This document shows, one piece after another, positions 29,301 to 44,300 of a DNA stretch of 64,000 nt. Under the pieces are notes generated by a model. It had not been told where the DNA came from. It searched no databases and saw only the letters and a program-made list of their open reading frames with translations. Source of the DNA: Diploscapter coronatus. Taxonomy: Eukaryota > Nematoda > Chromadorea > Rhabditida > Rhabditidae. The translations under genes and the position numbers were made by a program. The DNA lies in contig OZ038423.1 in the NCBI GenBank assembly GCA_964036155.1, positions 60,589,249 through 60,653,248 on the forward strand, written 5' to 3'. Every line of letters starts with the position of its first letter. Within the stretch, counting starts at the first letter, position 1.

Positions 29301-32300
29301 CGGGAAATAGAGCGGCTATTTTTCATAGGCTAGAATGGCTGGCCTAAAATAACTGGATTATCAGAAATCCTTTTTTCAAAAGAAAATCCCTAAAAATGCC
29401 TTCTGTTCTGCAGAAAATTAAACTTCTTACTAAAAATCACCATTTTTGAGATAGAAATCCTAAAATTTCGATATCTTTCCGCAAAAACTGCATCATACAT
29501 CCAACTTAGTGAACTTTGAAACGTATACCACCCGAGTTTTGCTTTTACACTGAAGCTCACAAAATTAATAGCGCCTATCTTATCACTCCGCTTCTTTTTA
29601 CTCTCCTTCTTTTTCCTGCTCTCTAATTCAATTTAAATTGTCACGTAGAAACTCCCCTAGGGAATTAGAAAAAAATGCAGTAGTTTTGCGGGAAATCGTA
29701 TAAAAAGCGAGAGATGAAGAGATAGAGAAAACGGAGAAATAGTATGAGAATTAAGAAGAGGAAAAGGAAAATGAATTTAAATTAGAACGGCTCGCATGAC
29801 TCATTTTTCACGTTGCACGCTGGCAAAATTCCAGGAAAATAGCATTTCACTTTTAGAGGGGAGAAAAGAAAAATATCAAGAACGGTTTACAAAATGATGT
29901 CACCTTTATTTCATTCATCGTTTTGATTTGTTTATTTTGTTGTTATTCTTGTTCTTTTGCTTTCGATCACTTTACCTACACTCTCTAGCGAACTTTGTAC
30001 GAAATAGCGATCTGAAATTAAATAGGAAAAGAAGAAAATAAGAAATAGTATTGGGAGATAATAGATCGAAAAGATAGAGAAAGGGAAATAGTATGAAAAA
30101 TTGAGAGAGAAAAGATAGTTTCGTATTTACCTGGCAATCAGCCAAAACGCGCTCGCAGACAGACATGCGATGGCGGTGACTGATTATCAGTCAGGGATGA
30201 GGCGAAATTGAGAGAGCGCAAAGAAACGAGGGAAGGTTAGAGAGTGAAGGAGAAAAGACAGAGAAAAGGCAAATAGTAAAGAAAAATGAGAGGAAAAGAT
30301 AAGAATTTAGAGGGATCATTGAAATTTGCTAATTGTCTAGCAATATAGACCAGCCGGTTTTCAAGAAAGTTTTTGTTGAATTGAGGGAAACCAAAAGATG
30401 AAAGAATCGATTTTGGGATAGGCTTTAGAAAAATCTAGGATAAAGTAATTTTTTGATAGCTAATGATAGGTATGAGTATCTGAAGTAGAAACGTTTTTCA
30501 TTACAATTACAACTTTCTTTACTTTTAAAGAAAAACTGCCAAAGGTAGTATTAGTGTATTGTATACTCTAAATTTTGAAAATTCTCTGAAACATACCCAA
30601 AATTCTTAATTTTCGATCAATCAATTCATTTTTTTATTTGCTTAGAAGGAGCAACTCATTTTTCCATCCTTAAAATTGTCTGTTTGCCCGAACTATGCGC
30701 TTTAAAGAGGGGCTTTCCTGGAGTAAAGTCGAAAACCCATGGAATTTTGAGTGACGAAAAGAAATTAGAAAAAAGATCACGGAAAAGCGTCGAAAAGTCG
30801 TCGTTCCTTTTCCGCTCTAATTCCTGAATGCTATTTCTCTGCCTAATAATTTGAAGTTTTAGGGACATTTTTATTTCAAAAAATAAAAAAATCTCCTAAA
30901 TTAAAAACATTCTCATAGTAGGAAATCATGACTTTTGTTCAGGTTTTATTATAAATTTTCAAAAATTTAAAACATGCAACTATTTCATAATTTTATTCGT
31001 GAAGCGCGCTTTCTTTCTTCATTTCCGCCATATAGCGCGTTTTAATTTTCCATCGTTTTTAACGACGCCTAAATTGCTATATAGTCTTCGTGTATGTAAT
31101 AAGTCTTTCTCCAATATCGAACGGCAAAAGAAGAACAAGTTTTTTAGAAGATTTGTGATGAAACGGGGAAATAGTCTGGAAAATCGAGAGAAAAGATAAA
31201 TAAAGTTTTAGAGAAACTATGAAAAATGAAGAGAGGATAAGATGTAGAAATAGAAAATAGTATGGAAAACTAGGGGAAGAAGAGATAGCATAGAAATTAT
31301 ATATGGGTACATTGGCTTCAAGGCCGGTGGCAGGTGGTTGCAAGAAAGTGAGTGAAATTGAGAGAGAACGGTATAGAGAAATAAATTAAAATAACCAACG
31401 CAGATGGCGAACTGTTGAAATGATGAAGTTTTTTGGAGATCTCGAAAATCTTCCATTAGATTTTTGGGCTTGCTAAAGTCTTTCATGAATACCACTTTCA
31501 TCAAGCATCTACCTGAATTTGAAGATTTTTGAAACATTTTCGTTTTTTCTTTTCCGAAAAAAGTTTTTCGATTAGAACGATTTTGATGTATCGGTTGTCA
31601 AAATCACCATTGTTCTGAAATTTTCTTATTTCGTCCATTTTTCAGTTAGGAATTAGCAGAGACTTGGCGATTTTGGCGATTTTTGGTCAGACAGGAAATT
31701 CGAGGGGTTTTAAATTTGATATTTTTCCAAAAAAGGATATATTTGAGATTAGCAAGTGGTTTTGATCCGTCTTTGTTTGTAAATGAAACAGCTTGTCTTA
31801 TTGCATGAAATGCTTATCTTTTCAACTTATCCTTGCCATTTCTTTTCAATTTAGCCAACGAAATAATTCTAAACGTACTCTTCATTGCCTTCGAGAGAAA
31901 TCTTTCATACACGCACTCTACGTCTATGACCTGCGAGACGCACGCATCAAGACTCGAGGGAGCAAACGGCAAAAACTAGCAGACATATAGCTAATAGTAA
32001 GGCTCGCGGGTACCTCTTCCTCCTTTCTTTGCAAAGATTCATCTCGGAGACAATGGAGAGTCTAGGATTCGAAAACATGATTATCCCTGGGAAATCCAAA
32101 AATCCGATCAAAACCCGAAAGTTTTGAATTTGAACTTTCAAAAATCGTTAATTTTATTTCTGATAAACTTATGACTTCATCAAAGAATTACTCTCACCAA
32201 AAATTACAGAAAATTTGTGGAACTACTCCTAAACTTAGAAGCCCCTAATTTATCAGATAATTTTTGGAAGACACCAAACCCTTTGATCTCTAATTTTGTA

Positions 32301-35300
32301 TCTCGGACGTGCAGAATTTCGATGTTTAGTCTATTGCTCAATTTTGAAAATAACATTTGAAAACTAGAGAGGAAAAGAAAAAATCATCCAGTTTTTTGAG
32401 CATCGCACTACCAGGCACCCGATCGAGAAATCAATTTGTTAAACTAGAAATTAAAGAGCGAAAAAGAAGGAAATAGTATGGGAAATTAAGAGAAAAGCGG
32501 TGATAAGCTTTATCACTGACCAAAGGGGGACCAAGATAGAGGACAGACAAGGATCGAAAAAAGTGCAATAAAGTAAAAATGCACTAGTGTTAATTAGTAT
32601 CTAAGTGGCATTCGTAACGAATTACTGAATTACACATTATAGGCACTTATTACAAAAATGGAGGTTATGTTAATTTTCTTAATTTCGAGTAATTATGGTA
32701 TCGTAATCTAATATAAAATCATTTTTAAATTTTCCGCTCCCACTGGCCGCTCTCATGGATTATACGCTGAATGTTTCATTTTCTAAAATCGGCCTTTTAT
32801 GAATCCCTAATTTGTCCCAATTCATTGATACCTCCTACTCGCGATTTCAGCCAAAAACCAAAGTACTCATTTTATAATCTGAAATCCCCCCGGTTTGAAA
32901 CATAGAAAATTAGTCCTATATCAAAGAACACTCGCATCAGTTTTTGCAGGGATAATTTTTCTCTTCCTCATAATTTACTGCTATCTCGTTTTCTCTATCA
33001 TTTCTATCCTATTTCTCACTTTCTGCGTCTTTCCGCTCTCTCCTCCAGACTATAGCCTCCAGACATCATTCACTTTTTGCATTGTAAAATGACCATCAGG
33101 ACGTCTGGCCAATCATTTTAAAGAGGAAGTTTGAAACTTGACGAAAAATGGGATTTTCAGATTTTTAGATTTTGAACTCGGGATCAGATTTATAATAAAA
33201 AAAACAATTTAGGCCTAAAAATGCCAAAAATATTTACCTTTCTCGTAATTCAGAAAGCATCAATGTGTAATTACCTTTTTCTTAGGATAGTCGCTAAAAT
33301 CGAATGTATTATTTACCTAAACCCCCTTAATTGCGACTTTATGCTCAATTCGTGGTATTCCTATTAGTAAACATGCCATTTTATAAAACCTCTAGTCTTA
33401 TGATAAAGCATAGAAACCTAAACCGGCTGGTGATGCAGCACAACTCTTAATTGCGGTTGATTTTTTCGTAGTGAGACCGTCAAAAACAAATGGAAAGTTT
33501 GTTTTTCACTGATCCACCATCGGTTATTTATTTATTTTGTCCTTCACGAAAATCTGTATATTTCGCAAAAATAATGGATTTTCGCTAGTCTAAAATCAAG
33601 CCATTTATTTTAGACCACCAGATAAATATATTTGCTTTTTTGTTTAGCCCAAACTCTCTAGCCATATGTTCAAACATAACCTTTAAAAAGTGTCGGGGAT
33701 ATAAACATCCGAAATTGGGTCTAGTCTGGGCGTGGGAAATTTTTAACTCCTTGTAAATAATGCGCGCACAAGTGTTTTTCATTGTTTTGACCAAGAAACC
33801 AAATTAACTTTTCTCACGAAAATTAGGGTATTTTGGGGGTTTTTATATATCCTTATCCCGTAAATATACAAAGAGTCGTTGTTTATAAATCCCGCATGAA
33901 AATCTGAAATTCTAAGCTGTTTACGCTGAATTTCAAAATATCTTTCGTATCTTAGAGACCCCTCGGTTTTGAAATTCATTTGAACACCCGACTTTTGCAA
34001 AAATTGAGTCAACAATGTTGCCATTTAGCCATTCTGTCGTCGCCTTCAAAGGCTTTTCGATTTGATAAATGACGGGCGGTTTAGTAAAAGCGCAAGTGCG
34101 CTGAACCATTTTTTATCCGAATTTATTATTGATGGATATATCGTTTCGGGGAAATAGTATGGAAAAATTAGAAAATCAGAAAATTGTCAGATCTGGGATA
34201 TCGCTTTGAGATATATGCCGGTCGGTATGTCTACCGTTTTTCCTTTTCCCTTTCCATACTATTTCTCTCATTTCTTTTTCTTACACTATTTCCCTCGGTT
34301 TTTATAACCAGACTTGTTTCTGTATATTTCTGGAGGCGCGTTGGCGAAGGGTGTACTTTATTGTCTTTCTTTATCTATACTATTCCTTCATGTTTATTTC
34401 TTTTTCCCTCTTTCTCTACACTATTTCGTCATTTCTGCTTCTCTTACTCTCTTCTTTTCTATACTCTCTCGCCTCTTACATCATCATCATCATTTCCCAT
34501 TTTTGTTGAGTGGTTCATCTTCCCTCATACAGTTCACATTTTCGGAGGTTTTGTACAAAGTGACTTTTCATCTTTTTCCCTCTCAAACGTCGTACTATTT
34601 CTCTTTTCTGCATATTTTTATCCCATTTACAGTACTATTTCATTTCCCTTCTTTTCCCTCTCATTTTCCTTTATCCCACCAGAACAAAGAGATCATGAAT
34701 TGCCATTTGGGAAATGGGTTAACAATTTAATCGACGTTATAAAAAGTCAAATCTTTTGATCTAATCTGATCTCATTTGCATAGATTTTCGATAGATCTAA
34801 AACCGATATCTTTTTTCTATCGATTTTCAGTTAAACTCAAATTTTATCCAGATTTGGAAGAATTTGCAAATTATCTAATTGTTTATTGATGGACCTGAAT
34901 TTTCAATGCGATTTAGGATTTAGAATCTATCCTTTTGTCCTAGAAAATGGTTTACAACCTCACTTACTCTCCCAAAAGTTTCTCTCCATCTCTCTCCTCT
35001 CTCAAAGCTTCATACTATTTCTCCATTTTGGTATCCTTTCCCAGTTTCACTTTTTACCTTTCTGGGAATAGCAAAATTGTGCAGCGATGCGTGTCGTTTG
35101 ACGCGCTTTCGCGGACTTTCCCAGGCACAGAAACACCGAATTGCACGACTGTAAAGAGACAAAGAAGGGAAAGGAAATTACCGAGTCCAGTATATGGAAA
35201 TTAGAATGGGAAAGAGAAGTGTTAGAGAAAAAAGTTAGAGAAAGAGAAATAGTTTTAGAGAGCTAGAGAAAAGGTTAAATAGCATGGAAAATGTAGAGAT

Positions 35301-38300
35301 AAAAATTCAGTTGGGCATTTTTCACTATATGAGCAAATTTGTGGAATATCGTCTAGGATAATCCAGCTTTAAATCTCTTCTCCCTCCTTGTCATTAGATC
35401 ATTAGCATATTGTTGCTGCTGCTGAACCCTCTCGTTAATAATCTAATAACCCTTTGAAATCGTACGTCTTTTATGGGGACGAAAGCAGGTGGGCAATAGG
35501 TAACAATGGCATGATATATGAAATTTATCATCTTTATTTTTACACTGCGAAATAAGGGAAAGAATTATCCATAATTTTCATTCAAAAAGTCCTATAAAAT
35601 TTGAAACGTTTCTTTTTTCCAAAACGATCTCCTCTTATCAGCAATCAGTTTGAAGAGACTCTTGCTTTTTTTTAGAAAATTGCAGAAAAGTCGTCGGGAT
35701 CAGACGTGACTTCAACCAGGTTCGATTTCGAGGGACAAAAATAAACAAACAAATCAACCCGATGTTTAGCCATTAGACTAACTCGCGCGTGTCTCCAAAA
35801 TAACCCAGAAGCAGACTATATTTAGTTTAGAGAGACGGTTCACAGTTTAGAGCTTTATGTTTGTGCTAGAAAGATACTTGAAAAGTTAGGGAGAAGAAGC
35901 GAAATAGAACTTGAAAATGAGAGAGAAAAGGATAAAGATGTCCATCTTTCGAGTTCCTTCTCATTATTTTCCTTCTCTTCTTCTCACTAATTTTCCATAC
36001 TATTTCTTCCTGACGGTAACTCGATCTTGGGATATCTCGACTCTGCGTCTTTTCGTCTTTTTCTCTGACTCTCTCTCATTTTTAAACACTATCATAATTC
36101 ACCCTAAAATGGACGACAACATTTTGCACATGGAGTAAAACCCATTTGCGGAGTTAGTTGACCAAAAATCGGCCTCGAAGTGAAAATTGATGTTTTCGGC
36201 TTTTATTCAAATAGGCTAATAGGCTTAGACTGGGTCAACTTTACCCATATTTTGAATTTCACCTAAAATTTTATGATTTTCAGATTGAAATTGCATACTT
36301 TTCGAAAGATTTTAGTAAACATACAATTTTTCTGTAGCTTTTCAAACTTTGTATCTAAATTTCTATAGATTTTTAATAGGTTAGAAACTGGCCTCTTCAC
36401 CAAGATTTTACGCTCTGGATCACCGACTATGAAAGTAAAATTTCGGAGAAATAGAGCTAATTTGTCCTTCGGCTCAAATTTAATATTCATCTATCCCAGA
36501 TAGTTTTCTTCTTCTATCTTATAATAACGCAGGAGTAAGTATTTTTGACTATCTCAGATATCGAACATTTATATTCCTGCCGTTTCTGAGTCCCTGCCTT
36601 TTAGCATTTGATGAAATTATACCCAAAATGGTAGTAATTTTCACTGAAAACATGCCCATTTTTCTAGTTGGTCGGATGTCTTATTTAATCCAGTCTATGC
36701 AAAGGATAATTTATCTTATTTGCAAGCTCATTTCGACACATTTTATTCCTCTTTCTCTCGCCTTCTTTCTCTCCTTTCTCTATCTTTTTCTTTCTAATTT
36801 TCAAATGATATTTCCCCCTTTGTTCTCTGTCTAGCTAATGATCCATCTTTATACTCATTTTATCCTTCAGGGTCGGAGAATTTCAATTCATCTTTTCATC
36901 AGTTGTTGCGTGACTATCATCTGATCTTTGAGGGAATGGGAAATTAGGCCCCGCCTACTTCTGGTCAAACTCGCGATACGCGTTTTCGACATTACAACGC
37001 AGCGCATAGATAAATGATGAGATTGAAGAAAGTTCACATGGGATTGTTGTAATATGAGATAAGTTCAGTGGGTTTAGACATATTTTGGGAACCTTTTCCT
37101 ATTCATAAAGATATGTCTTATCCAAAAAGTCAAAAGCTTAACCCTATTCTCGTCCCTTTTCTCACGAAATTCGCTGTTTTTCCCACAACTCCTTTGGGAG
37201 TATATTTCTCCTCTATTAGGGTCACGTTGCCCTATTTGACTCGCAAAATATCCGTCCCGCCCCCTTACTAAAGCTATTGTCGTCGGCGTCTGGAGTTACA
37301 AATTCGGGGCGGGACGAAAGTTGCCAATTTTTAACATTGGATGCTGCACATTTGTTTATTTTACAAAATTGATCTCCTTTCTAAATTTATGATCTTTTAT
37401 TCAAAACCGATCTCATTTCTCTACAAAACTATTCCAGGCATCATCTTTTCTCCATTTTCTTTCTCTAATTCCTCTCCCATCCCATAGTCTCTCACTCTCA
37501 TTATTGCAAGAGGGTGTAATATGGTCTCTTTGTGTCATAATGTCTAGGTCCAAAACGACGCTGCGCTTTCTTTTGAATCTTAGGAAATAGTACTTGATTT
37601 TAGAGAGTTAGAAGCAAAGAACAATTTTGCTTTACTTCTCTTTACTCTCTAACTTTTCCATAGCATTTCGGTTTTTGACCGTATAGGTAATGAACCCGAA
37701 CCTAAATGGTAAATGTATGATACTGTGACGATTCCTTTTTCGCCTCTTAAAATTGCATACTATTTCTATCGTTTTCTTATACTATTTCTCTTTTTCGACC
37801 TTTTTCTCTTTTAAATGAATGCTATTTTCCCGTTTTTTTCTAAATTACAAGCAAAATTCAGTGACAATTCTTGATTTTTCTCGCTGTGCTTCGTTTTGAC
37901 TTTCACTTTTGCAATTACCAGTTCTTTCGCCAATGTACATTTGATTTGACATAGGTAGCCGGGACGTTACTTTTCATCATCATACTCTTTAATGTCTTCC
38001 GAAAATTTTACTCGCCTTACCTTTAATCTTAAATGATTCAACTTGTACTTGATAGGTTTTTCAAAATTCGATATTTTCTATCGTTCATGCTACTTTTTAG
38101 TCATTCTTAGGCATGTTTTTTTTGTAATTTTCTTCAAAGAACTCGTTCAAGATTGGGTCAGAATAGGTTTCATAAAAATTGTGCATGAGTTTAGATCTTC
38201 TTTAAATAATTCACGTTCTTGGATGCCTCTGAAACCTCCAAAATCAAACTTCTTTACTCTATAAGAAGTCCACTTTGCTATTCTACACAAAAGTCTAAAC

Positions 38301-41300
38301 GATTTTGAACTTTTAATCCTCCCAATTCCGATAGTTTTGCGTGTTTGATGTGACTTTGTGGAGTATTTTGTTTTTCTCTACTTCTTTACTCTCTCTTCAG
38401 GCAATTATCGTTCTTTCCGATCTTTCTCTATTTCTTCCTTTTTCTCTTTTTCATTGTCTTTCTTTATTTCTTTCCTTTCTCTCTTTCCATTCCTCATACT
38501 CTCTTGTCAACTAGCCTCCGGGCAATCTTTACTATAGTGCAAACACGGCTGAAATACACAAGGACGTAGATTTTTGCCCTTTTATATAAATCCCTTGAAT
38601 TTCTTTTTCTTTCCCCTTTCTTAATTGGCAAGTATCATCAAATGTAGTAAATTCAGGCAATTTTGCCTATTTTCTACAAACGCGCAGATAAGGATCGTTG
38701 TGTAGAGACGTTTTTCTTCGATGTTAAAATTACACTTTCAGCATGACTAAAATTGTCATTTTTAATGAGATGCGATTAATGATTGATTTAAATCGGGATT
38801 TTGTATAGGTTTCAATGTTTTTTTTTACAGGGATTGAAACTAAACTTTCCAATTAGTAAATCAGAATTTCTATCATAGAATAAAATTTTTTTTGCCAGTA
38901 TTCGGAACTTGAACTTTTTAAAAAGTAGATTTCCAAGTTTTTCATAAAAATTTTCAAATATTGGTAAATCAGTGTGCTGTATGTATTCAACTTTCTATAA
39001 CTTTTGAAAATTTGATTTTTTAAAAATATTTTCATCCGTCAATCGACTAGTTATTGAATTTAATTTTCGATCAAGACAACTTCTTTCTGAAACATTCTCC
39101 AAACTCAGTTTTTTTAAAATAAATCTCGTAATTTCTCCAATCTTCGCGCAAATTTCTCGAGTTGAAATTTTATATGCGCGAAAATTTGTCGCGCGTCTAA
39201 AATTCCGATTACAAAAGCGAGCACTTTCTTTCACACATTGAATCAATATTTGGTTGGTGTTTCAGAAAAAAAGTCACGAAATAGTACGTCTTTTTGGGAG
39301 AGAGGTAGAGAAGAAGGATTGAAGAAGGAAGCTAAGTTGAAATACGGCACACACACACACATTCGGTCTATTATTCTCTATGGAAGGAGCTGGAGCTTTT
39401 GGTCTCCTAGAATTTTTCTCCCCTTTGATAAATGTTCTTGTCTGGAACTTTTCCTAGGTTTTTGCTAATTCGAAAAACTAGTGACGTAGTAAGAACTAGT
39501 AACTATTTTTTCCAGAAAATGCCAATTTTATGCTAATATTTAGTACTTTTCCCTCAATTTTTATGGAAAAATTAATCAATTTTCAGAGAAAAGTACTTTT
39601 TCAAGTTTTTATGCCGATGTTCAATTTTCCTTTCATTTTTGCCATCGCGCACTCCAATCTTTATGCCCATTTTGGGTAAGTCTGGAAAACCGAGAGACTA
39701 TCTGAATTTGAGAGCGGAAAAGAAGCTAGAGAAAGTAAGAAGGAGAAATAGTATGGGAAAGTGAGAGATAGCCAGACGAAGAAGAAAATTTCACAGACGG
39801 CATCACAAACTCGTTTTTGGCATACAACCGAAAAAGGCGCAGTTCTTTTTCTTTTCCTTTAATATTTTCATAAAGTGAGAAATAGAATGAAGAAGTAAGA
39901 GAAAAAAGAATGCGCGCCGATGTCAGTTTTCGCCTTATTTTTTCACTCCTTCTCCATATTAGGCAAAATTATTAGCGTCGACTGGGAAAATCAATTTTTC
40001 CATCGCTTACGAAGCAAAATTTTTTGCAAACATTCCTGGGAACAAATTTGGGAGCAAAATATTTTCGAGGCGAAAGTTCAAAAGAACAAACGGATTCTCG
40101 AATTTCCAAAATGAATGATCAAAAATTGCACCAAATAGACCAGATGTGTTTCAGGAAAACTTTATGTCGATATAAAAGTCTTCAACTCAGTTAACTATGA
40201 GTTGATAATAATTTCCCTAGAAAGTCATTTTCTCAGAATTTTCCCACGCTGCTAATATCCAAATGTTTTATCTAAATTCTCTTGGCGCCTAAATTTGCAG
40301 ATTTCAAAGATTTCGCTGGCTACTAGATAAATTTCTCTGAAAGAAACAAAGAATTTAGAGACAACTTGAAAATGAGAGGGAAAAAGTTGCAGAAAAGAGA
40401 GATAGTATGGAATTGTAGGAGAGGAGAAAAGAAAATGAGCCCTAGAGTCTCTAAATTTGTTTACATCTTTGCCTCGTCTACGCGCATGGTTCAGATTTAT
40501 GGGGCCCGGGGAATTGCCTTCCAGAAAAGGAAGGAAGCGAGAGATCAAGGAAATTTCGAGAGAAAAAGATAGAGAGGAGAGAAATAGCATTGATTTATGA
40601 GAAAAAGAAACCAGATTAAGAAACAGAGATAAAGCTTATGGCTTAAACCGAGGAATCTTTTTTTCCTAGAATCACAATCTAACTTTTTCCTCCAAAAAAA
40701 TCCATTTTTCTTCAGGATTTGAATTTTATTTTAGAATCTTCTTAAAAATTTCATTTTTTCCCCAAAAACTACAAGATTTTGTCTTTTCCAATTAGACTTT
40801 ATTTTTGTTTTGCATTTTTGAAAAATGTCGTCAAAGCTCAGGATTTCGCAGATTTAAGCATAGCAAATCGCCTTCACGTGAAGGTACAGCAAGGCACGAA
40901 ATGGATATTTTATACTTGAGCTGGTTTGCCGATTTTCAGTGTCTATGCTTAGACATGTGGTTAGAGACTCGCTTCTGCAAAAGCCTAGATTTGTGCTCTA
41001 ATTAGAAAAAGTGCTCCAGTGTGAATGGACGACACTCGGCTGTTTGAAACCCTCACCTAAACACATTAGCCTGATGAAAGACTTGCACATTTACATCATC
41101 AAAATCTTATCTTCGAATATAATGTGCCGTATGAAATCTTGCTTTTATCGTCTATGTGTCTTATTATACGGCGATTAGCAATTTTGTATGGAGGGAAAAC
41201 TGCTATTCTTGGAAGATATTTTGAAATTTTACTTTTCATCACCCTCTTGAGTGTTACTTTCTAAAATACTAATCGTTTCTTTTTCTGGAACATATAAAAA

Positions 41301-44300
41301 CTTTCTAAACTTCCAGAAATTTCTTTAAATTCTTGGTCTTTGAACCTCTCACACTTCACTTCCTTGGACTCATGAAAGATTCTTTAGACGACTCGCTTGA
41401 ATATTCTAATTTCTTTTCGCGGCGACGTACACTTTTCACGTGTAATTTTGCACCGATCGAGAATTACGAATTTCTGAAGCTTAATTTTGAAATTAAAGTT
41501 TATGGAGAAAAAGATAAAATTTTTAGAGGGGAAAATCTAATATCTCCAGTTTTGTTTATGGCCCTTGTACATATTCTGCGCTAACACCGACCCACCCCGA
41601 AAGTACATTTTAATTCCCTCTCGCGTTTTCCGATTTATGATAGACCAGTCGGGATCCGTGACAGGTACAATATCACTAGATAGAGAGTGGAGAGCTAAAG
41701 AAACCTGAGAAATGAGAAATAGTACGGAAAATAGTTGGATCAGAGAAAACGAAAATATAAACTTTTGTTGTCCTATTGATTTACAACACAATACATTCTT
41801 TCGTCCATAACATTTCAATATCGAAATTGAAATCTATCTGCCTCTTCTTTTCCTCTCTCGTCTAACTATAAAAGATAGCTTTGAAATTTTGTCTGGAGTA
41901 ATCTCGACATTTAGTCTGAACTTTACGAATCGTAAATTTCAAGATTTTTAATTAATCTCGGACACAAATTGTTAGTACCGTTGCAAAACAAGCCTTAATT
42001 CGACGTAAATGCCAAGCGGTTACCTGGATACCGTAGTATATAACTTCCTGTTATCCTTTAGATTAGGTAAAATCTCCTCTTGGCTTATCATTCATTATCA
42101 AATATCCCGTGATGTATTTCAATCATTTTGTACTCCTATTCTTTAGCACATAACTTAATTTTAGTTTTATTCGATACTTTCTCGGTTTATCAAATAGACG
42201 GAAAATTCCGTTCGTATCGTCGAAAAAACTAGACGGAAAAAAGTCCTGGCCTAGAGAGTATTTGAAAGCAAGAGAGCGAAAAAGACGCAGACAGACAGTC
42301 AGTGAAAAATCAGAACGAAAGTGGAAGTGTTTGCCTTTCTTTATATCATTTTTCTCTCGAAATGTCGTACTATTTCTCTTCCTTTTGCTTTCTCTTTTCT
42401 AAAGAGTGGTTTTTCCTGCGCCGTACCGCAGACGGCTTTCAACTTCGGCGTGTTCCCGGTTTGTCTTCTTTCGCTCTCTCGAAATTTCATACTACTTCTC
42501 TTTCTCTGCTTCTTTTTCTCTCATTTTCTCAAGCTATTTTTTTCTTTCTCTATGCTCTAACTATCTCACTTTCTCATACTATTTTCTTGTTGTACGCAAT
42601 TCGTGCCATTCTGAAAGTGGGCGTGGCTTGCGTTTTTGGCGCAATCGAGACACATCGACATTCAAGGATTGCCTCACTTTTATTATACGTGCTTGTGAGA
42701 AGCTTTTTTTCTTTTCCTATTTCTTATTTTTCCACACTATTGCTCCTTCTTTATCTTTTTCCTCCCATTTCTCTGCTTCTTTCCACCCTCCATTTATCAC
42801 GTTGTTCTCTAATCTTTAGACTTTAGGAGCGACACACATCTTTCACATTCAGACAAAGAGGAAGGGAGCGTTTTTGTTAGACCAGAGAAATGGTATTAGA
42901 ATTTTAGAGAAAGGAGAGACTTAGATAAAATATAAAAAGTGTGTGAAAAAGTGAAAAATTCTAATTTTATGCGTGTGAATTTTGTCGAAATAGTGTTGGT
43001 AAAGAAAAGAGACAGAGAAATAGTATGGCAGATTGAGAGTGAGAAAAAGAGTAGGAAAGCCGTGCCGTTTCATGCTTTGTTAGCAGAGACACCCTCCTTT
43101 CTTTCATCTGGTAGCAAGGGAAAGCGATACTCTAATTTTTCTCTCACCATTAGACTATTTCTCTAATTCGAACTTCTTTGGATCTCTAATTTTCCCACGT
43201 TATTTCCCTTTCTGCTTTTTTACTCTGTAATTGTAGAATACTATTTATTCTTTCAATAGGAATAGTGACCTTGAATTGACGAATACCCATAGCAAAAATA
43301 GGCATAAGTAACGATTCGAATTACTAGATGTCTTTGCGTGGTGGAAATAGGATTTTTCGTTATCGACCTACCTAAACTAACCTAGTATTTTTAGAAAACT
43401 CCTTGAAAATTATAAATTTAGGCCTCAAATTTTAAAAAATTTTTCAAAAAATTATCGATCTTTGAAAAGATGTATTTTTCTCTCTTCATCTATGCGCAAT
43501 GTCTATGCACGCAGCGTTGTTTATTTCATTTTCACATTTTTCTCCGCCTCTATCTTTTTTCACTCTCTTCAATTTCAATTCTATCTCTCAAATTCTCTAT
43601 CTTGTCTTCTCTTGATTAGCCATTATCTCTAGATATTTTTTTCCTGCTCGATTCGCTATTTTACGTCTTTTATTAGACCCGCTGGGCCATTTTATAAATC
43701 GCGAAGAAAGAATTCCCATGCGTTTCTGGCATTTTGTCCTTTAGGAAATATGAAATTGTGTGATTTTGTTACTTCTATTTCGAAAAAAGTAGGTAATAAT
43801 CCAGCTTAAGTAATTGAAAAATGACTGCTATGTGTGCCCTTCTATAGTCGGTCAGATGATAAGTCGTAACTCAACACAAGGATTTATTGTAGTTACGAGA
43901 AAAAAGAAAAAGTTGCGGCGAGACGAGAACTACAGGAGAATGGGGGGAAATCGACCGTCCAGCCCGAGAGCAAAAGGGTAGGCTGGATACTGCGGAGAAG
44001 AGTAGCCAATCGATAAATGATATGTTAAAGCCAGACTCTAAATTTTGAGGTGTCCATTATGTCTGTGACAGTTTTCAATTTTTAATCTAAAATACCCTCA
44101 CAAACCATCTGACTGGTCCTTATCACTAAATGTCTATTACCCTGTCATTTTTTATCAAACTCAAATATCCAGTCGATTTTTCGATCCTATCCCTTATCAT
44201 GCAAAGTGATATTATCAGCGTCCTTATCATTTTGCTCTCGTATTTGTTGTTGAGTGGCCTTAAGCTCGTTTACATTTAACAGGAAGACTTTTAAACTAGA

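Noticed and set aside
31077..31537. Minus-strand open frames of 88 and 106 codons
   Set aside because: They again lie across a purine block with GAAATAGTATGG phrases; no splice context or family resemblance.
34184..34759. 191-codon plus-strand open frame, the longest in the window
   Set aside because: Same low-complexity Leu/Phe/Ser composition within a pyrimidine block that repeats elsewhere; overlapping frames on the same strand are also open, which points to base bias and not coding.
42302..42826. 174-codon plus-strand open frame with overlapping 137-codon frame
   Set aside because: Pyrimidine-tract artefact. Two frames of one strand are open together, and the peptide has no recognisable domain beyond hydrophobic low complexity that mimics membrane segments.
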